A stretch of 52,420 nt of DNA from Halobacteriales archaeon QS_8_69_73 (GCA_003022945.1 PXRZ01000037.1:1-52420); one strand, 5' to 3'. Positions 8,885 to 17,911 are shown, numbered from the stretch's first letter. Numbers and translations are program-made. The notes: generated from the sequence alone by a model not told the origin.

Positions 8885-9940
8885 TCACCGACAGAATACG
8901 TGAGTCGCGTAGACCTCCTGACTTTCGGTGATGTACACACCGACACCGGACGACTCGTACTCGCGTAGTAGGTTCTTCCTGTGTGGGTCTGAGTTCATCC
9001 ACAGTTGGACCAGCCCATCGACCAATTCTGCTTCGGAATCGTACACTTCCGTTCCGTTCTCGGTTCTGACACGCGTGTCGATATAAGTCATCGCGATATT
9101 TTCATCCGGAGTGCAACTGTACCGCTTTCCGATACCTTCTCCATCGGGTGAGGTGTGTGAAAAGTATCCTCTCGTTGCCATATCTTCGGAGTGGTCCCGT
9201 GCTGCAGTTCGGACGGGAGAATCGACGGCCAATGGCCGCAGAGATTGCTTTCCACGTTCAATTCTGATTTCGTTGATGCTTTCGAGGACCAGCCGCTCGA
9301 CTCTCCGTTCGTCGAACCCGTTCGAAGTGTCTACCTGGTTCGACTCCGTCTGTGCTTCACCACTCTCATCGCTTCGTTGATCTTTGTTCTGTCTTTCAGG
9401 ATTTGCGACGCCCTGTCGGTCCTCGCCCTGTCTTTTATTTTTCTCAAGTTCCTGCTCGGTCGGGGTCGCCTCGTCCGCAGATTCGACCGAGTCCACCAGA
9501 GGGGTGACTCGATCCGTAGCATCCGAGACGGCGCCGGAAACCGCGGCAGGTGCGAAGAGCCCCGAAACTGCGAGCACTACCAACAAGAGCCGTGGTCCTG
9601 CGACAGTTCGGCGTAACTGCTGCGATGGGACTGACTTCGTGAACCACCGGAGTACGGGCCATCCTGCAGTCCATCCACAGCGACCACAGCGCAGAATCAA
9701 ATCGCGCTCGAATCGATAGATGTACCGTCCGCAGTTCGGGCATGAATCGCCATCGTTTCGATTCCCACCGTGGTAGTACCAGAACTTGCTCCGGAACGTC
9801 CAGGCGATTCCCCAGCGGACGGCGATGTACACGATAATGCCAGCAAGGATGGCAACCACTGACCGATATCCTTGATCGTGAAGATACGTCCCTCCCGCGA
9901 GCGCGGCCGCAAGAGACAGTGCAATCTGCCCCCAGTACAC
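8885..9940 (-). CDS. CAP (SCP/PR1) domain exoprotein with zinc ribbon and membrane anchors
   Basis: 351 aa from a GTG at 9940. Two hydrophobic segments lie at about 5-50, then a zinc ribbon (CPNCGRY...LRCGRCGW) at about 68-92, then a third hydrophobic segment near 116-138, a charged Glu/Gln/Asp-rich linker, and a C-terminal CAP domain from about 215 with DHSEDMATRGYFSHTSPDG and a late NSDPHRKNLL...GVGVY signature. CAP domains are usually outside the cell; here the domain would be tethered by the preceding span. The base composition is clearly lower in GC than the neighbours, suggesting transfer or a different constraint. The function is unknown. Confidence 0.8.
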   Translation of the reverse strand: MYWGQIALSLAAALAGGTYLHDQGYRSVVAILAGIIVYIAVRWGIAWTFRSKFWYYHGGNRNDGDSCPNCGRYIYRFERDLILRCGRCGWTAGWPVLRWFTKSVPSQQLRRTVAGPRLLLVVLAVSGLFAPAAVSGAVSDATDRVTPLVDSVESADEATPTEQELEKNKRQGEDRQGVANPERQNKDQRSDESGEAQTESNQVDTSNGFDERRVERLVLESINEIRIERGKQSLRPLAVDSPVRTAARDHSEDMATRGYFSHTSPDGEGIGKRYSCTPDENIAMTYIDTRVRTENGTEVYDSEAELVDGLVQLWMNSDPHRKNLLREYESSGVGVYITESQEVYATHVFCR

Positions 9941-10014
9941 GAACCGGTATTGCAGAAGCGGCGAAAAATGTCTTTGGATGGTTCGCTGAGAACGAACAAG
10001 GAGTCTCCGAGCTG

Positions 10015-10574
10015 CTATTGAATGAGGCCGGTGACGACCCGGGATTCGGCCTTCCGGAGGTGTTCGTCGACGGTCGACGGCGCACAGCCGAGGTTGTCGG
10101 CGATGTCCTTGTGCGTCGCCTGCCGCGGGACGTCGTAGTACCCCTCCTCGACGGCCGTCTCGAACACCTCGAGCTGGCGGTCCGTCAGCGGCGACAGCAG
10201 GTCCTCGCCGCCGGGGACGTAGGTAGTCCCTCGTCGGCGAACTCCAGCGGCGTGTCGACGATGAGCGCGTTGTCCCGGGCGATCTCCAGCAGTACCCCCC
10301 CGTCGTCGACGGCGTCCGCCTGGACGAAGGCGTGGTAGCCGTTGCCGGCGAGGTCGACCACGTCGTGGTCGACCACCCCCGCCCGCTCCTCGAGCGTGTC
10401 GTCGAACCCCGCTCCGTCGCCGGTCACCCTGTAGAGCAGCACCGTCGTCCCGTCGGCCCGCGCGTCGACGTGCAACAGGGCCTCCCGCGTGATCCCGTCG
10501 TGGCCGGCGAGAAACCGGTCGATGGGATGGATGGCCCGGTCTGTCGGCGAGAGGGTGAGCTTCAGGTACTTCAT
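10015..10574 (-). pseudogene. Bat-type HTH transcriptional regulator, frameshifted
   Basis: The ATG at 10574 opens MKYLKLTLSPTDRAIHPIDR, the N-terminus of the haloarchaeal Bat-like regulator family, and this frame runs to VDTPLEFADEG. The family's C-terminal HTH_10 domain (LTDRQLEVFETAVEEGYYDV, then HKDIADNLGCAPSTVDEHLR) follows in a different frame, ending at 10015. The frames meet at about 10216-10228, and one missing G in the GAGGGACT run would explain it. If real, the protein loses its DNA-binding domain; a consensus sequencing error is equally possible. Confidence 0.75.
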
Positions 10575-10696
10575 CGTATAGGGTCTGTACGATACCGGGG
10601 TGCAACGGGGATTTAAGATTATGACAAAACCTTCCAAAGGTCGTCGCCCGACGCCGGGGTCGCAAGCGCTTTGACGACGGCCCACCGACGGCGGAC

Positions 10697-10999
10697 ATGG
10701 AGTGGCCGCACGACCCCGACGGCGAGGACGGCTCCGAGGGGATGCGCAAGTACGGACAGGCGATCCTCGCGAAGAAGCTCGACGAGGAGGCGGACTTCCC
10801 GCTGACGAAGGCGGAGTTCCTCGAAGCCCACGGCGACGAGCCCGTCCGACTCAACCACGAGGAGGTCGTCAGCGTCGCCGACATCCTCGAGGCCGTCGAC
10901 CGCTCGGAGTTCGAGGACATCGCCGAGTTCCACGTCGCCGTCGGCGGGGCGATGCGCGAAAACGGCATGTGGGAGATCGACCTCGCGGACCGCGCCTGA
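10697..10999 (+). CDS. DUF5785-like haloarchaeal protein
   Basis: 100 aa, MEWPHDPDGEDGSEGMRKYG at the start, which I recall as characteristic of the haloarchaeal DUF5785 family. Acidic, no membrane segment and no signal peptide. Family function unknown. It is divergent from the Bat-type gene. Confidence 0.75.
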   Translation: MEWPHDPDGEDGSEGMRKYGQAILAKKLDEEADFPLTKAEFLEAHGDEPVRLNHEEVVSVADILEAVDRSEFEDIAEFHVAVGGAMRENGMWEIDLADRA

Positions 11000-11105
11000 C
11001 CGGCACGGCGCCGTCGCGTCGACGTCGAGCCGTCGGCGGTGCCGCCTGACTCCGCAGTACCCACGACCGGGGAGGGGTTTTGCAGGTCGCTCTCACAGCG
11101 AGAGC

Positions 11106-11872
11106 GTGCGCCGACGAGATGTGATGGCCGCTCTCGGGGCGGCGACGGCGACCGCCGGCTGTGTCACCGTCTACGCCGGCCGGACGTCCGACGACGGAGA
11201 GGTCGAGACGCCGATCCTCGCCGAGCATGATATTCCCCCGATCATCTACGGGGAGGAACCCTCTCCGAGTGACATCCGCGCCGTCGATGACCCGGCGTTC
11301 GGCCCCGGCGACGCGTGGCCGGCCGACCCCGACGGCTGCCGGCTGCTCGAGGTGACGGCGATAATACTCGGGCTGGAGGGCGGGATCGGGCTGGAGGGCG
11401 GGATCGGGCTGGAGGGCGGGATCGGGCTGGAGGGCGGCGATGTCGCGTGCGCGTGCCCGCCATCGTAAGCGCCCATGAGGCCGTCGATGACCTCGGCGGC
11501 CCGGTGCTCGTGACGCACCGTCCCGTCTGCTGCAGCGGGACGGTTGCCGAGCGGGTGGTTGACGGTGCCCCGACGCGGTCCGACGCCTCGGGGCTGCTGT
11601 GGACTCCACCCCGCGTCCGGACGGCCGCCGCCGAGGACGGCCAGGTGTTCTCGGACGGCGAGGCAGGCGTCGCCGACGGCGGCAACCTCGTGTACGACGA
11701 CTGGACCGGCTCCCACTGGTGCAGATGCTCGCGCAGGGGATCCGGTCCGAGGACCGAGGACCGGCTCTCGGTACGACCCTCGACGGTGACGACGTGGGTC
11801 GACTGACGCGACCGACACCCCGACGCGGAGGTGTTGCCGCCGCCGGGTTTCGTCGTCGATCCGCCGATATGA
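11106..11872 (+). pseudogene. DUF3179-family lipoprotein, N-terminal half, multiple frameshifts and a nonsense codon
   Basis: GTG at 11106 opens MRRRDVMAALGAATATAGC, a twin-arginine-like lipobox, then IPPIIYGEEPSPSDIRAVDD. An 18-bp repeat follows, then GDVACACPPS and a stop. One base away the frame resumes as IVSAHEAVDDLGGPVLVTHR, CCSGTVAERVVDG and SGLLW, matching the DUF3179 pattern. Further frame changes near 11710-11770 separate YDDWTGS, VQMLAQGIR, VRGPRTG and RLSVRPSTVTTWVD. An in-frame TGA at 11804 then interrupts a readable HPDAEVLPPPGFVVDPPI that ends at 11872. At least three frame changes and one nonsense codon make this a pseudogene. The matching C-terminal half is at 38299-38693 on the other strand. 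Confidence 0.8.
11370..11438 (+). repeat. 18-bp tandem repeat, about 3.8 units
   Basis: Unit GGGCTGGAGGGCGGGATC repeated head to tail, encoding GLEGGI repeats within the DUF3179 pseudogene. The family would have only one short Gly-Leu-Glu stretch here, so this looks like a slippage expansion. Confidence 0.9.
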
Positions 11873-11965
11873 GGGTCGTCTATCGGTCGTCAGTTGAAAC
11901 CCCGCGAATGCGGTTATAGCCGGCCGGTTATTCCAGCCGCCCGGTCCGTCGGCATCCCGTGGCCA

Positions 11966-11980
11966 GATTTTATATACCAT
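11966..11980 (+). promoter_or_regulatory. TATA box of the binding-protein gene
   Basis: ATTTTATATACC at about 11967-11978, with its centre about 25 bases before the ATG at 11999. This spacing is typical of a leaderless haloarchaeal transcript and supports that start. Confidence 0.75.
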
Positions 11981-11998
11981 GGGATGGTGCCGTTGGGT

Positions 11999-13333
11999 AT
12001 GTCACGTGACGTGCGACGGCGCGACATGGTGAAGGGCATCGGAATCGCCGGGGTCTCGTTCGGTCTCGCCGGGTGCTTCGGTAACGGCGGGGGCAACGGC
12101 GGCGACGATACCGACACCGGCAACGGTGGCGGCAGCGGCCTCGAGATCAACCCGACCGTCGAGGACACCGAGACCCGCTCGAACGCCGGCACCGAGGCCG
12201 CACAGCGACTCGTCAGTCAGGGCATCCCGATGGTCTGTGGGACCGCCTCCTCCGGCGTCAACGTCCCCGTCTCCGACGGCGTTCTCGCGGACAACGAGGC
12301 CGTCGGCTGCTCGCCGTCTTCGACCGCCGTCTCGGTGACCAACCTCGAGGACGACGACTACATCTTCCGGACGGCACCCTCCGACATCCTCCAGGGCACC
12401 GTCGACGCCCAGGTCATGTCTGAGCGGCTCGGGGCCTCGTCGGTCTCGACGCTGTACGTCGACAACGACTACGGCCAGCAGCTCAACGACCAGTTCGCCG
12501 AGCAGTTCGACGGCGAGGTGCTCAGCCAGAACGCCTACGCACAGGGTGGGTCGTCGTACGGGTCCACGATCCAGTCGGCGCTCAGCGGCGACCCCGACGG
12601 ACTGTTCGTCGTCGGCTACCCGGAGGACGGCATACAGCTCTTCCGGGACTACTACTCCGCCAGCGACGGCAGCGAGGAGATCCTGATCCCGGACGGCCTG
12701 CGCGACGGCGCGCTACCGAGCCAGGTCGGCAACGACATGGCGAACGTCACCGGCACCGCGCCCGCCGCGGGCGGCCCGGCACAGGAGGCGTTCACGGCGG
12801 CGTTCGAGGAGCGGTACGGCGAGTCCCCCGGCGTGTTCACCTCCCAGTCGTACGACTCGGCCGCCGTCCTCATTCTGGCGAACGTCGCCGCCGGCGAGAA
12901 CGACGGGACGGCCGTCCGCGACCAGATGCGCAACGTCGCCAACCCGCCTGGAGAGGAGATTACCCCCGACAACTTCGTCGAGGGCGTCGAGCTGGCCGCC
13001 AACGGCGAGCAGGTCAACTACCAGGGCGCCTCCTCGGACGTCAACTTCAACGAGGCGGGCGACCCCGCCAACGCAGCCTACGACATCTGGGAGTTCGACG
13101 GCCAGGACAACCAGTCCACCTCGGTCGCCGACACCCAGTCCTTTGAGGGCGACAACCCCGACGGCGCCGGCCCCTCGGCCGAGGAAACCCCCGGCAGCGA
13201 CCCGGGTCGGACGGTCGAACTCGGCATCCTGCTGCCGACCTCCGGTAACCTCGCGTCCGTGGGCGGACCGATGGTGCAGGCCGCCGAGATGGCCGCCCTC
13301 GAGGTCAACGAGGCCGACCTCGACATCAGCTGA
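11999..13333 (+). CDS. ABC transporter substrate-binding lipoprotein (LivJ-like), apparently circularly permuted
   Basis: 444 aa. Twin-arginine-like start with lipobox LAGC (Cys26) and a Gly/Asp-rich linker. The Peripla_BP_6 fold then begins at its second strand (LEINPTVEDTET from residue 48) and continues normally through VCGTASSGVNVPVSD, YIFRTAPSDILQG, STLYVDNDYGQQLND, DGLFVVGYPEDGIQLF and NYQGASSDVNFNEAG. After a second acidic linker (about 380-404) the last 40 residues read VELGILLPTSGNLASVGGP then MVQAAEMAALEVNEADLDIS, which is the usual first strand and helix of this fold. The order is therefore 2...n,1. It would bind branched-chain amino acids or similar small solutes outside the cell for the convergent liv operon at 13659-17911. 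Confidence 0.9.
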   Translation: MSRDVRRRDMVKGIGIAGVSFGLAGCFGNGGGNGGDDTDTGNGGGSGLEINPTVEDTETRSNAGTEAAQRLVSQGIPMVCGTASSGVNVPVSDGVLADNEAVGCSPSSTAVSVTNLEDDDYIFRTAPSDILQGTVDAQVMSERLGASSVSTLYVDNDYGQQLNDQFAEQFDGEVLSQNAYAQGGSSYGSTIQSALSGDPDGLFVVGYPEDGIQLFRDYYSASDGSEEILIPDGLRDGALPSQVGNDMANVTGTAPAAGGPAQEAFTAAFEERYGESPGVFTSQSYDSAAVLILANVAAGENDGTAVRDQMRNVANPPGEEITPDNFVEGVELAANGEQVNYQGASSDVNFNEAGDPANAAYDIWEFDGQDNQSTSVADTQSFEGDNPDGAGPSAEETPGSDPGRTVELGILLPTSGNLASVGGPMVQAAEMAALEVNEADLDIS

Positions 13334-13658
13334 GTTGACGCGCCTCCCGTTTTGCCGTGTACCCCGTCCGCCTGTCGCTACGACCGACCAGCGCCGGCGG
13401 TATCCGACCCGAGTCGTGACTCCGTGCCGGGCCTCCGTCCGTGACCGCTCCGGGACTACCCGTCCCGGACCCCCCGGCTCCTTGGCTCCCCTGCGACGGG
13501 TCGGCGACGACGAATGTGGTCGACACCGGAGTCCGCCGTCCCGCCGAGCGTCCGACGAGTCGCTCCGCGCGACGCACTCGAGATGAAAAGTCGAAGATCA
13601 CACCGCGGAGAATCCGGGCGCGGCAGCGGAGCGACCCGACCGCACGGCGGGGCCGCCG
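13334..13658. other. Convergent intergenic region
   Basis: 325 bases between the stops of the binding-protein gene and livF. No gene, RNA or strong terminator hairpin is evident. Open frames here lack family character. No leftover of a second binding-protein copy is readable after the stop at 13333. Confidence 0.5.
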
Positions 13659-14420
13659 TCAGCCGCCGAGGAAGTCGCGTCTGACCTGCTCGTCGTCCAG
13701 CAGGGCGGTTCCGCTGTCCTCGTAGCGGTTCTGGCCGTCGACGAGAACGTAGCCGCGGTCGCAACGGCGCAGCGCCTCCTTGGCGTTCTGCTCGACCATC
13801 AGGATGGCCGTCCCGGAGTCATTGATCTCGTCGACCTTCTCGAACATCTCGTCGACGAGGTCCGGCGCCAGCCCCGCCGACGGCTCGTCGAGCAGCAGCA
13901 TGTCGGGCGACAGCATCAGTGCCCGCCCCATCGCGAGCATCTGCCGCTGGCCGCCGCTCATGGTGCCGGCCGTCTGGCTCTCCCGCTCTTCGAGGATGGG
14001 AAACCGCCGGAACACCTCCTCGAGGGCGTCGTCCGGCACCTCGTCGAGGATGTACGCGCCCATCTCGAGGTTCTCCCGAACCGACAGCGAGTCGAAGATG
14101 TTCTGATTCTGCGGAACGTAGCCGAGCCCCTCGTAGATGATCTCGTCGGGCGGCATCCCGGTGATGTCGGCCCCGCCGAACGTCACCGTCCCGCCCATGT
14201 GAGAGGTGAGCCCGAAGACGGACTTCATCACCGTCGACTTGCCGGCGCCGTTCGGGCCGACGATGGTGACGTACTCGTCGTCCCGGACGTCGAGGTCGAC
14301 GTCGGTAAGGATCTGGAGGTCGCCGTAGCCGGCGTCGAGGTTCCGCACCTGCAGCAGCGCGTCCGACCACCGGTCGATCTCGGTGGCGGCGCCGCTTGCG
14401 GCGTCCGTCTCGGCGCTCAC
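13659..14420 (-). CDS. livF: Branched-chain amino-acid-type ABC transporter ATPase (LivF)
   Basis: 253 aa. Walker A GPNGAGKST, Q-loop region VPQNQNIF, signature MSGGQRQ, Walker B MLLLDEPSAGL and switch histidine region LMVEQN are all present, with the short LivF-type C-terminus. It hydrolyses ATP to drive solute uptake with LivG, LivH and LivM. Last gene of the minus-strand operon; its ATG (14420) overlaps the livG stop (14417). Confidence 0.93.
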   Translation of the reverse strand: MSAETDAASGAATEIDRWSDALLQVRNLDAGYGDLQILTDVDLDVRDDEYVTIVGPNGAGKSTVMKSVFGLTSHMGGTVTFGGADITGMPPDEIIYEGLGYVPQNQNIFDSLSVRENLEMGAYILDEVPDDALEEVFRRFPILEERESQTAGTMSGGQRQMLAMGRALMLSPDMLLLDEPSAGLAPDLVDEMFEKVDEINDSGTAILMVEQNAKEALRRCDRGYVLVDGQNRYEDSGTALLDDEQVRRDFLGG

Positions 14421-15322
14421 GTCTCGACCTCCCCGCCGAGATACGCCTCAAGGACGCGCTCGTCGGCCTTGACGTCTTCCGGCGTCCCCTCGGTGAGGAC
14501 GCTGCCCTGGTGCATCACGATGACGCGTTCGCAGTTGTCCATGATGAGATCCATGTCGTGTTCGACGATGAGGAAGGTGTAGCCCTGTTCGCGGAGTTCG
14601 TGGAGGTGCTCCAAGAGCCGCTCCTCCAGCGACGGATTGACGCCGGCGAACGGCTCGTCCAGCAGGAGCACGTCGGGGTCGGTCAACAGCACGCGCGCCA
14701 GCTCCAGCAGCTTCCGTTGGCCGCCCGAGAGGTTGCCCGCGTACTCGTCGGCGAGGTGGTCGATGTCGAAGAAATCCAGGGTCTCCCAGACATCCTCGAG
14801 CACCTCCTCTTCCTCTTCGACGACGGACCCGCGGGTGAACGGCAGGACGCTCCGCCACAGCGACTCGCCGCGCTGGTGCATCGGCGCCAGCATCAGGTTC
14901 TCGAGGACGGTCATCTCGCCGAGTTCGCGGGCGATCTGGAACGTCCGGGCGAGCCCCCGGTCGGCGATCTGGTGGGGGGCGAGCCCGGTGATGTTCTCGC
15001 CGTTGAACCGGACGGTACCGGCGGTCGGCTCGAGAACGCCGGTGACGCAGTTGAACGTCGTCGACTTGCCGGCGCCGTTCGGGCCGATGAGCCCGGTCAG
15101 ACTCCCCTGTTCGACCTCGAAGGAGGCGCCGTCGACGGCCGTCAGTCCGCCGAATCGCTTGGTCAGATTCTCCACCTGCAGCGGGATGGCCTCGGGGACG
15201 TGCTTTGCGGCCTCCTCGGCGGCCGAGTCCTGTGTTTCGGCCTCCTCGTAGTCGACGTCGGCATCCTCGGGGACGTTCGCCTGGACCGCCTCCTCCGGCG
15301 GGTCGATGTCCGTGTCACTCAT
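14417..15322 (-). CDS. livG: Branched-chain amino-acid-type ABC transporter ATPase (LivG)
   Basis: 301 aa from the ATG at 15322, which sits inside the livM stop (ATGAGTGA); another in-frame ATG three codons upstream (15331) is possible. A 40-residue acidic N-terminal extension precedes the ATPase core, where LivG proteins usually start at once. Walker A GPNGAGKST, signature LSGGQRK, Walker B VLLLDEPFAGVNP and the LivG-type insert with NLMLAPMHQRGE are visible. Partner of LivF in the ATPase heterodimer. Confidence 0.92.
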   Translation of the reverse strand: MSDTDIDPPEEAVQANVPEDADVDYEEAETQDSAAEEAAKHVPEAIPLQVENLTKRFGGLTAVDGASFEVEQGSLTGLIGPNGAGKSTTFNCVTGVLEPTAGTVRFNGENITGLAPHQIADRGLARTFQIARELGEMTVLENLMLAPMHQRGESLWRSVLPFTRGSVVEEEEEVLEDVWETLDFFDIDHLADEYAGNLSGGQRKLLELARVLLTDPDVLLLDEPFAGVNPSLEERLLEHLHELREQGYTFLIVEHDMDLIMDNCERVIVMHQGSVLTEGTPEDVKADERVLEAYLGGEVET

Positions 15323-16679
15323 CCTCGACACCTCCGTCGGCGGCGACCGCGCGGTCGCCGTCGGACCGGCGGTCCGGCCGCGACAGCGAGATGGCGGCGG
15401 CCTGCTCCTTCCGGTGGCCGAGCAGCCCCTGCGGGCGGTTGTGCATCAGGTAGATGATGACCAGCCCCATGATGAGCAGCTGGAGACTCTGGAGCTTGGT
15501 GACGGTGTAGAGCAGTAGGGGGATAACGTCGAAGCTCCCGGCGATGGGTGCCATCGCCTCGCCGAACCCGGTCTGTCGCGCGAAGCGACCCAAGTCCGTC
15601 TCCGTCAGCTTGTCGATGACGCTCTGCAGAAACCGTGGCCCGCGGTAGAGAACGGCGGCGAACAGCGCTCCGCCCATCACGCTGCCGGTGTTGGAGCCGG
15701 CGCCGCCGATGATCAGTGCCACCCAGATGTAGAACGTCGTGTCCGGGCGGAACTGCGTGGAGTTGATCGAGCCGCCGCCGCCCCCGGCGTTCATGAACCA
15801 CAGTACGCCGAGCAGCCCCATCAGCCCGCAGCCGATCATGAAGACGACGATCTTGAACCGGTCGGTGTCCTTGCCGAGGGAGTTGGTCGCCTCCTCGTCC
15901 TCGCGGATGGCCTTCAGGACGCGCCCGAACGGCGAGTTGCCCATCCGCTGCAGCAGCGCGTAGTACCCTATCATGAAGGCCAGCAGTATCAGCGCGTATC
16001 CGATGCGGTCGGCCGTGACCGGGCTGCCGGTCACCTGCTCCGCCGCCACGGTGAGGCTGTCGTAGACCCCGCCGAGCAGCAGGGCGTCGAAGAGGAGTTC
16101 GACCTCGCTGCCCCAGTCGAGCTGGAGTCCGTCGCCGCCGCCGAACCCGACGGACAGGCCGCCGACGTCGAAGGAGGCGATGTTTCCGTTCCGAACCGAC
16201 AGCCGGAAGATCTCGCTGACGGCGACGGTGACGATGGCGAGGTAGTCGGCCCGCAGCCGGAGCGCCGGCAGCGCGACGAGCAGGCCGAAAAGCGCCGCCG
16301 CGACCGCGCCGGCCAGCATACCGATCGGAAGCGGGAGTCCGAGTCCACCGGTCGCACCGCCGACCGCACCGCCGCCTCCGGCCGCCACCGGGTCCTTGGA
16401 GACGATCGCCGCCACGTAGACGCCGATGCCCATGAATCCGATGACGCCGATGTTGAACAGACCGGTGTACCCCCAGTGGAGGTTCAGCGCCAGCGCGGCG
16501 ATGGCGAACAGGCCGATCCACCTGGTCAGCGACGTCATGTTCGAGACGGGGTCGATTCCGGCGACGCTGCCGAGGACCAGATACACCGCGTAGATGACGG
16601 CCAGCAGCCCGATAATCTTCGCCGGATCGCTGCTCCCGACCGCGGAGACGCGGTCCGGAACTCTGTCGCTGACGCTCAT
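15315..16679 (-). CDS. livM: Branched-chain amino-acid-type ABC transporter permease (LivM)
   Basis: 454 aa with 8-10 predicted membrane spans. LivM-type motifs include ALNLHWGYTGLFNIGVIGFM, then ALRLRADYLAIVTVAVSEI, FGRVLKAIREDEEATNSLG and the late GALFAAVLYRGP. The cytoplasmic EAA-like loop that contacts the ATPases is the RVLKAIREDE segment. Gly-rich loops around 135-150 and 335-345 are typical insertions in haloarchaea. The ATG overlaps the livH stop. Confidence 0.92.
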   Translation of the reverse strand: MSVSDRVPDRVSAVGSSDPAKIIGLLAVIYAVYLVLGSVAGIDPVSNMTSLTRWIGLFAIAALALNLHWGYTGLFNIGVIGFMGIGVYVAAIVSKDPVAAGGGGAVGGATGGLGLPLPIGMLAGAVAAALFGLLVALPALRLRADYLAIVTVAVSEIFRLSVRNGNIASFDVGGLSVGFGGGDGLQLDWGSEVELLFDALLLGGVYDSLTVAAEQVTGSPVTADRIGYALILLAFMIGYYALLQRMGNSPFGRVLKAIREDEEATNSLGKDTDRFKIVVFMIGCGLMGLLGVLWFMNAGGGGGSINSTQFRPDTTFYIWVALIIGGAGSNTGSVMGGALFAAVLYRGPRFLQSVIDKLTETDLGRFARQTGFGEAMAPIAGSFDVIPLLLYTVTKLQSLQLLIMGLVIIYLMHNRPQGLLGHRKEQAAAISLSRPDRRSDGDRAVAADGGVEDE

Positions 16680-17911
16680 GCTGTCGTCCTCCCCGCGAAC
16701 AGTCCGGACGGCTTGACGACCAACACCACGATCATCAGCGCGAACGCGGAGGCCTTCGCCAGCCCACTCGGGATGAAAACCGTCGAGAGGTCCCGCGCCA
16801 GCCCGATGATGAGTCCACCGGCCATCGCGCCGTAGATCGACCCGATGCCGCCCAGGATGACCGCGGCGAACACCAGCAGCAGGAACAGCCAGCCGTCGAA
16901 CCAGCCGAACGTCCCCCGCCACAGCACCCAGGTGTAGCCGGCGACCCCGGTGAGGCTCCCGCCGAGCACCCACGTGAACCGGATGACCCGCTCCGTCGGG
17001 ATGCCGGTCACGCGGGCGAGGTCCTTGTTGTCGGCCATGGCGCGCATCGCCTTGCCCAGCTTCGAGGTCTGCAACAGCACGTGGACCCCGAGCATCAGCG
17101 ACACCGCGATGACGAGCAGGGCGAGGTCGTGTGCGTTGGCGCTGATACTGCCGCTCAGTTCGGTGATGACGAATTCCCACGTGGGCGGGCCCTCTGCAAG
17201 GGCTCGGTCCTCGGGGTTGCTACCAAGGACGGCGACATTCCACACGCTATTCGAGCCCGCGTTGGTCGAGAACTTCTCGATGCCCCAGATAAAGTTGACG
17301 AGATACCGGATGACGAGCGCGACGCCGATGCTGGTGATCAGCAGCGAGACGCTCGAGCGGTCCCGAATGGGTTCGAACGCCAGCCGGTCGACGAGCAAAA
17401 CGACGCCGATGGTCCCGACGCCGGCGACGAGTAATCCGAGCACGATGGCCGCGAAGGCCAGCGAACCCCCCGTGATGGCCAGTCCCAACTGGCTCGCCTC
17501 GACCTTCATGAGCGCCAGGGTACCGATGTCGTACGTCGCGGCGCCGACCACGCCCGCGACGATGTACGACGTCATCGCCCCTATGAACGCACCCACGGTG
17601 ATGAAGTCGCCGTGAGCGAAGTTCGCGAACCCGAGGATGCTGTAGGTCATCGAGAGGCCGATGCCGGCCAGCCCGATGATGAGCCCTCTCAGGATACCGT
17701 TGATGACCTTGCTCAGGAAGCTGTCCAGCGGCTCGACCCCGCCCATGACCTTGGTCGCGCCCAGCCCCGGAATGTTCACGACGACGTCGACGCCGCTCAG
17801 CTTCAGGATCAGGTCGGCGACCAGATAGAGGCCGATGAACACGAGTAACCCGTTGAAAGGGTTCTCTACGAGCCCCTCGGCCCGCGTTCTATATCCGTCT
17901 GCGACACCCAT
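16676..17911 (-). CDS. livH: Branched-chain amino-acid-type ABC transporter permease (LivH)
   Basis: 411 aa, the first gene of the operon. Membrane protein with the LivH signatures GLAGIGLSMTYSILGFANFA and GDFITVGAFIGAM near the N-terminus, LGKAMRAMADNKDLARVTGI as the ATPase-contact loop and GGIGSIYGAMAGGLIIGL near the end. Forms the transmembrane channel with LivM. Length is longer than the ~300 aa bacterial form because of loops near 155-185 and 225-250. Confidence 0.93.
   Translation of the reverse strand: MGVADGYRTRAEGLVENPFNGLLVFIGLYLVADLILKLSGVDVVVNIPGLGATKVMGGVEPLDSFLSKVINGILRGLIIGLAGIGLSMTYSILGFANFAHGDFITVGAFIGAMTSYIVAGVVGAATYDIGTLALMKVEASQLGLAITGGSLAFAAIVLGLLVAGVGTIGVVLLVDRLAFEPIRDRSSVSLLITSIGVALVIRYLVNFIWGIEKFSTNAGSNSVWNVAVLGSNPEDRALAEGPPTWEFVITELSGSISANAHDLALLVIAVSLMLGVHVLLQTSKLGKAMRAMADNKDLARVTGIPTERVIRFTWVLGGSLTGVAGYTWVLWRGTFGWFDGWLFLLLVFAAVILGGIGSIYGAMAGGLIIGLARDLSTVFIPSGLAKASAFALMIVVLVVKPSGLFAGRTTA

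Noticed and set aside
10869-11980. Minus-strand open frames of 147-246 aa with SPIPPSSPIPPS or PARSRPP repeats
   Set aside because: They are translations of the reverse strand of the 18-bp repeat and of the DUF3179 pseudogene.
13334-13658. Remnant of a second binding-protein copy after the permuted gene
   Set aside because: None of the three plus-strand frames continues the strand 2 sequence expected after LDIS.
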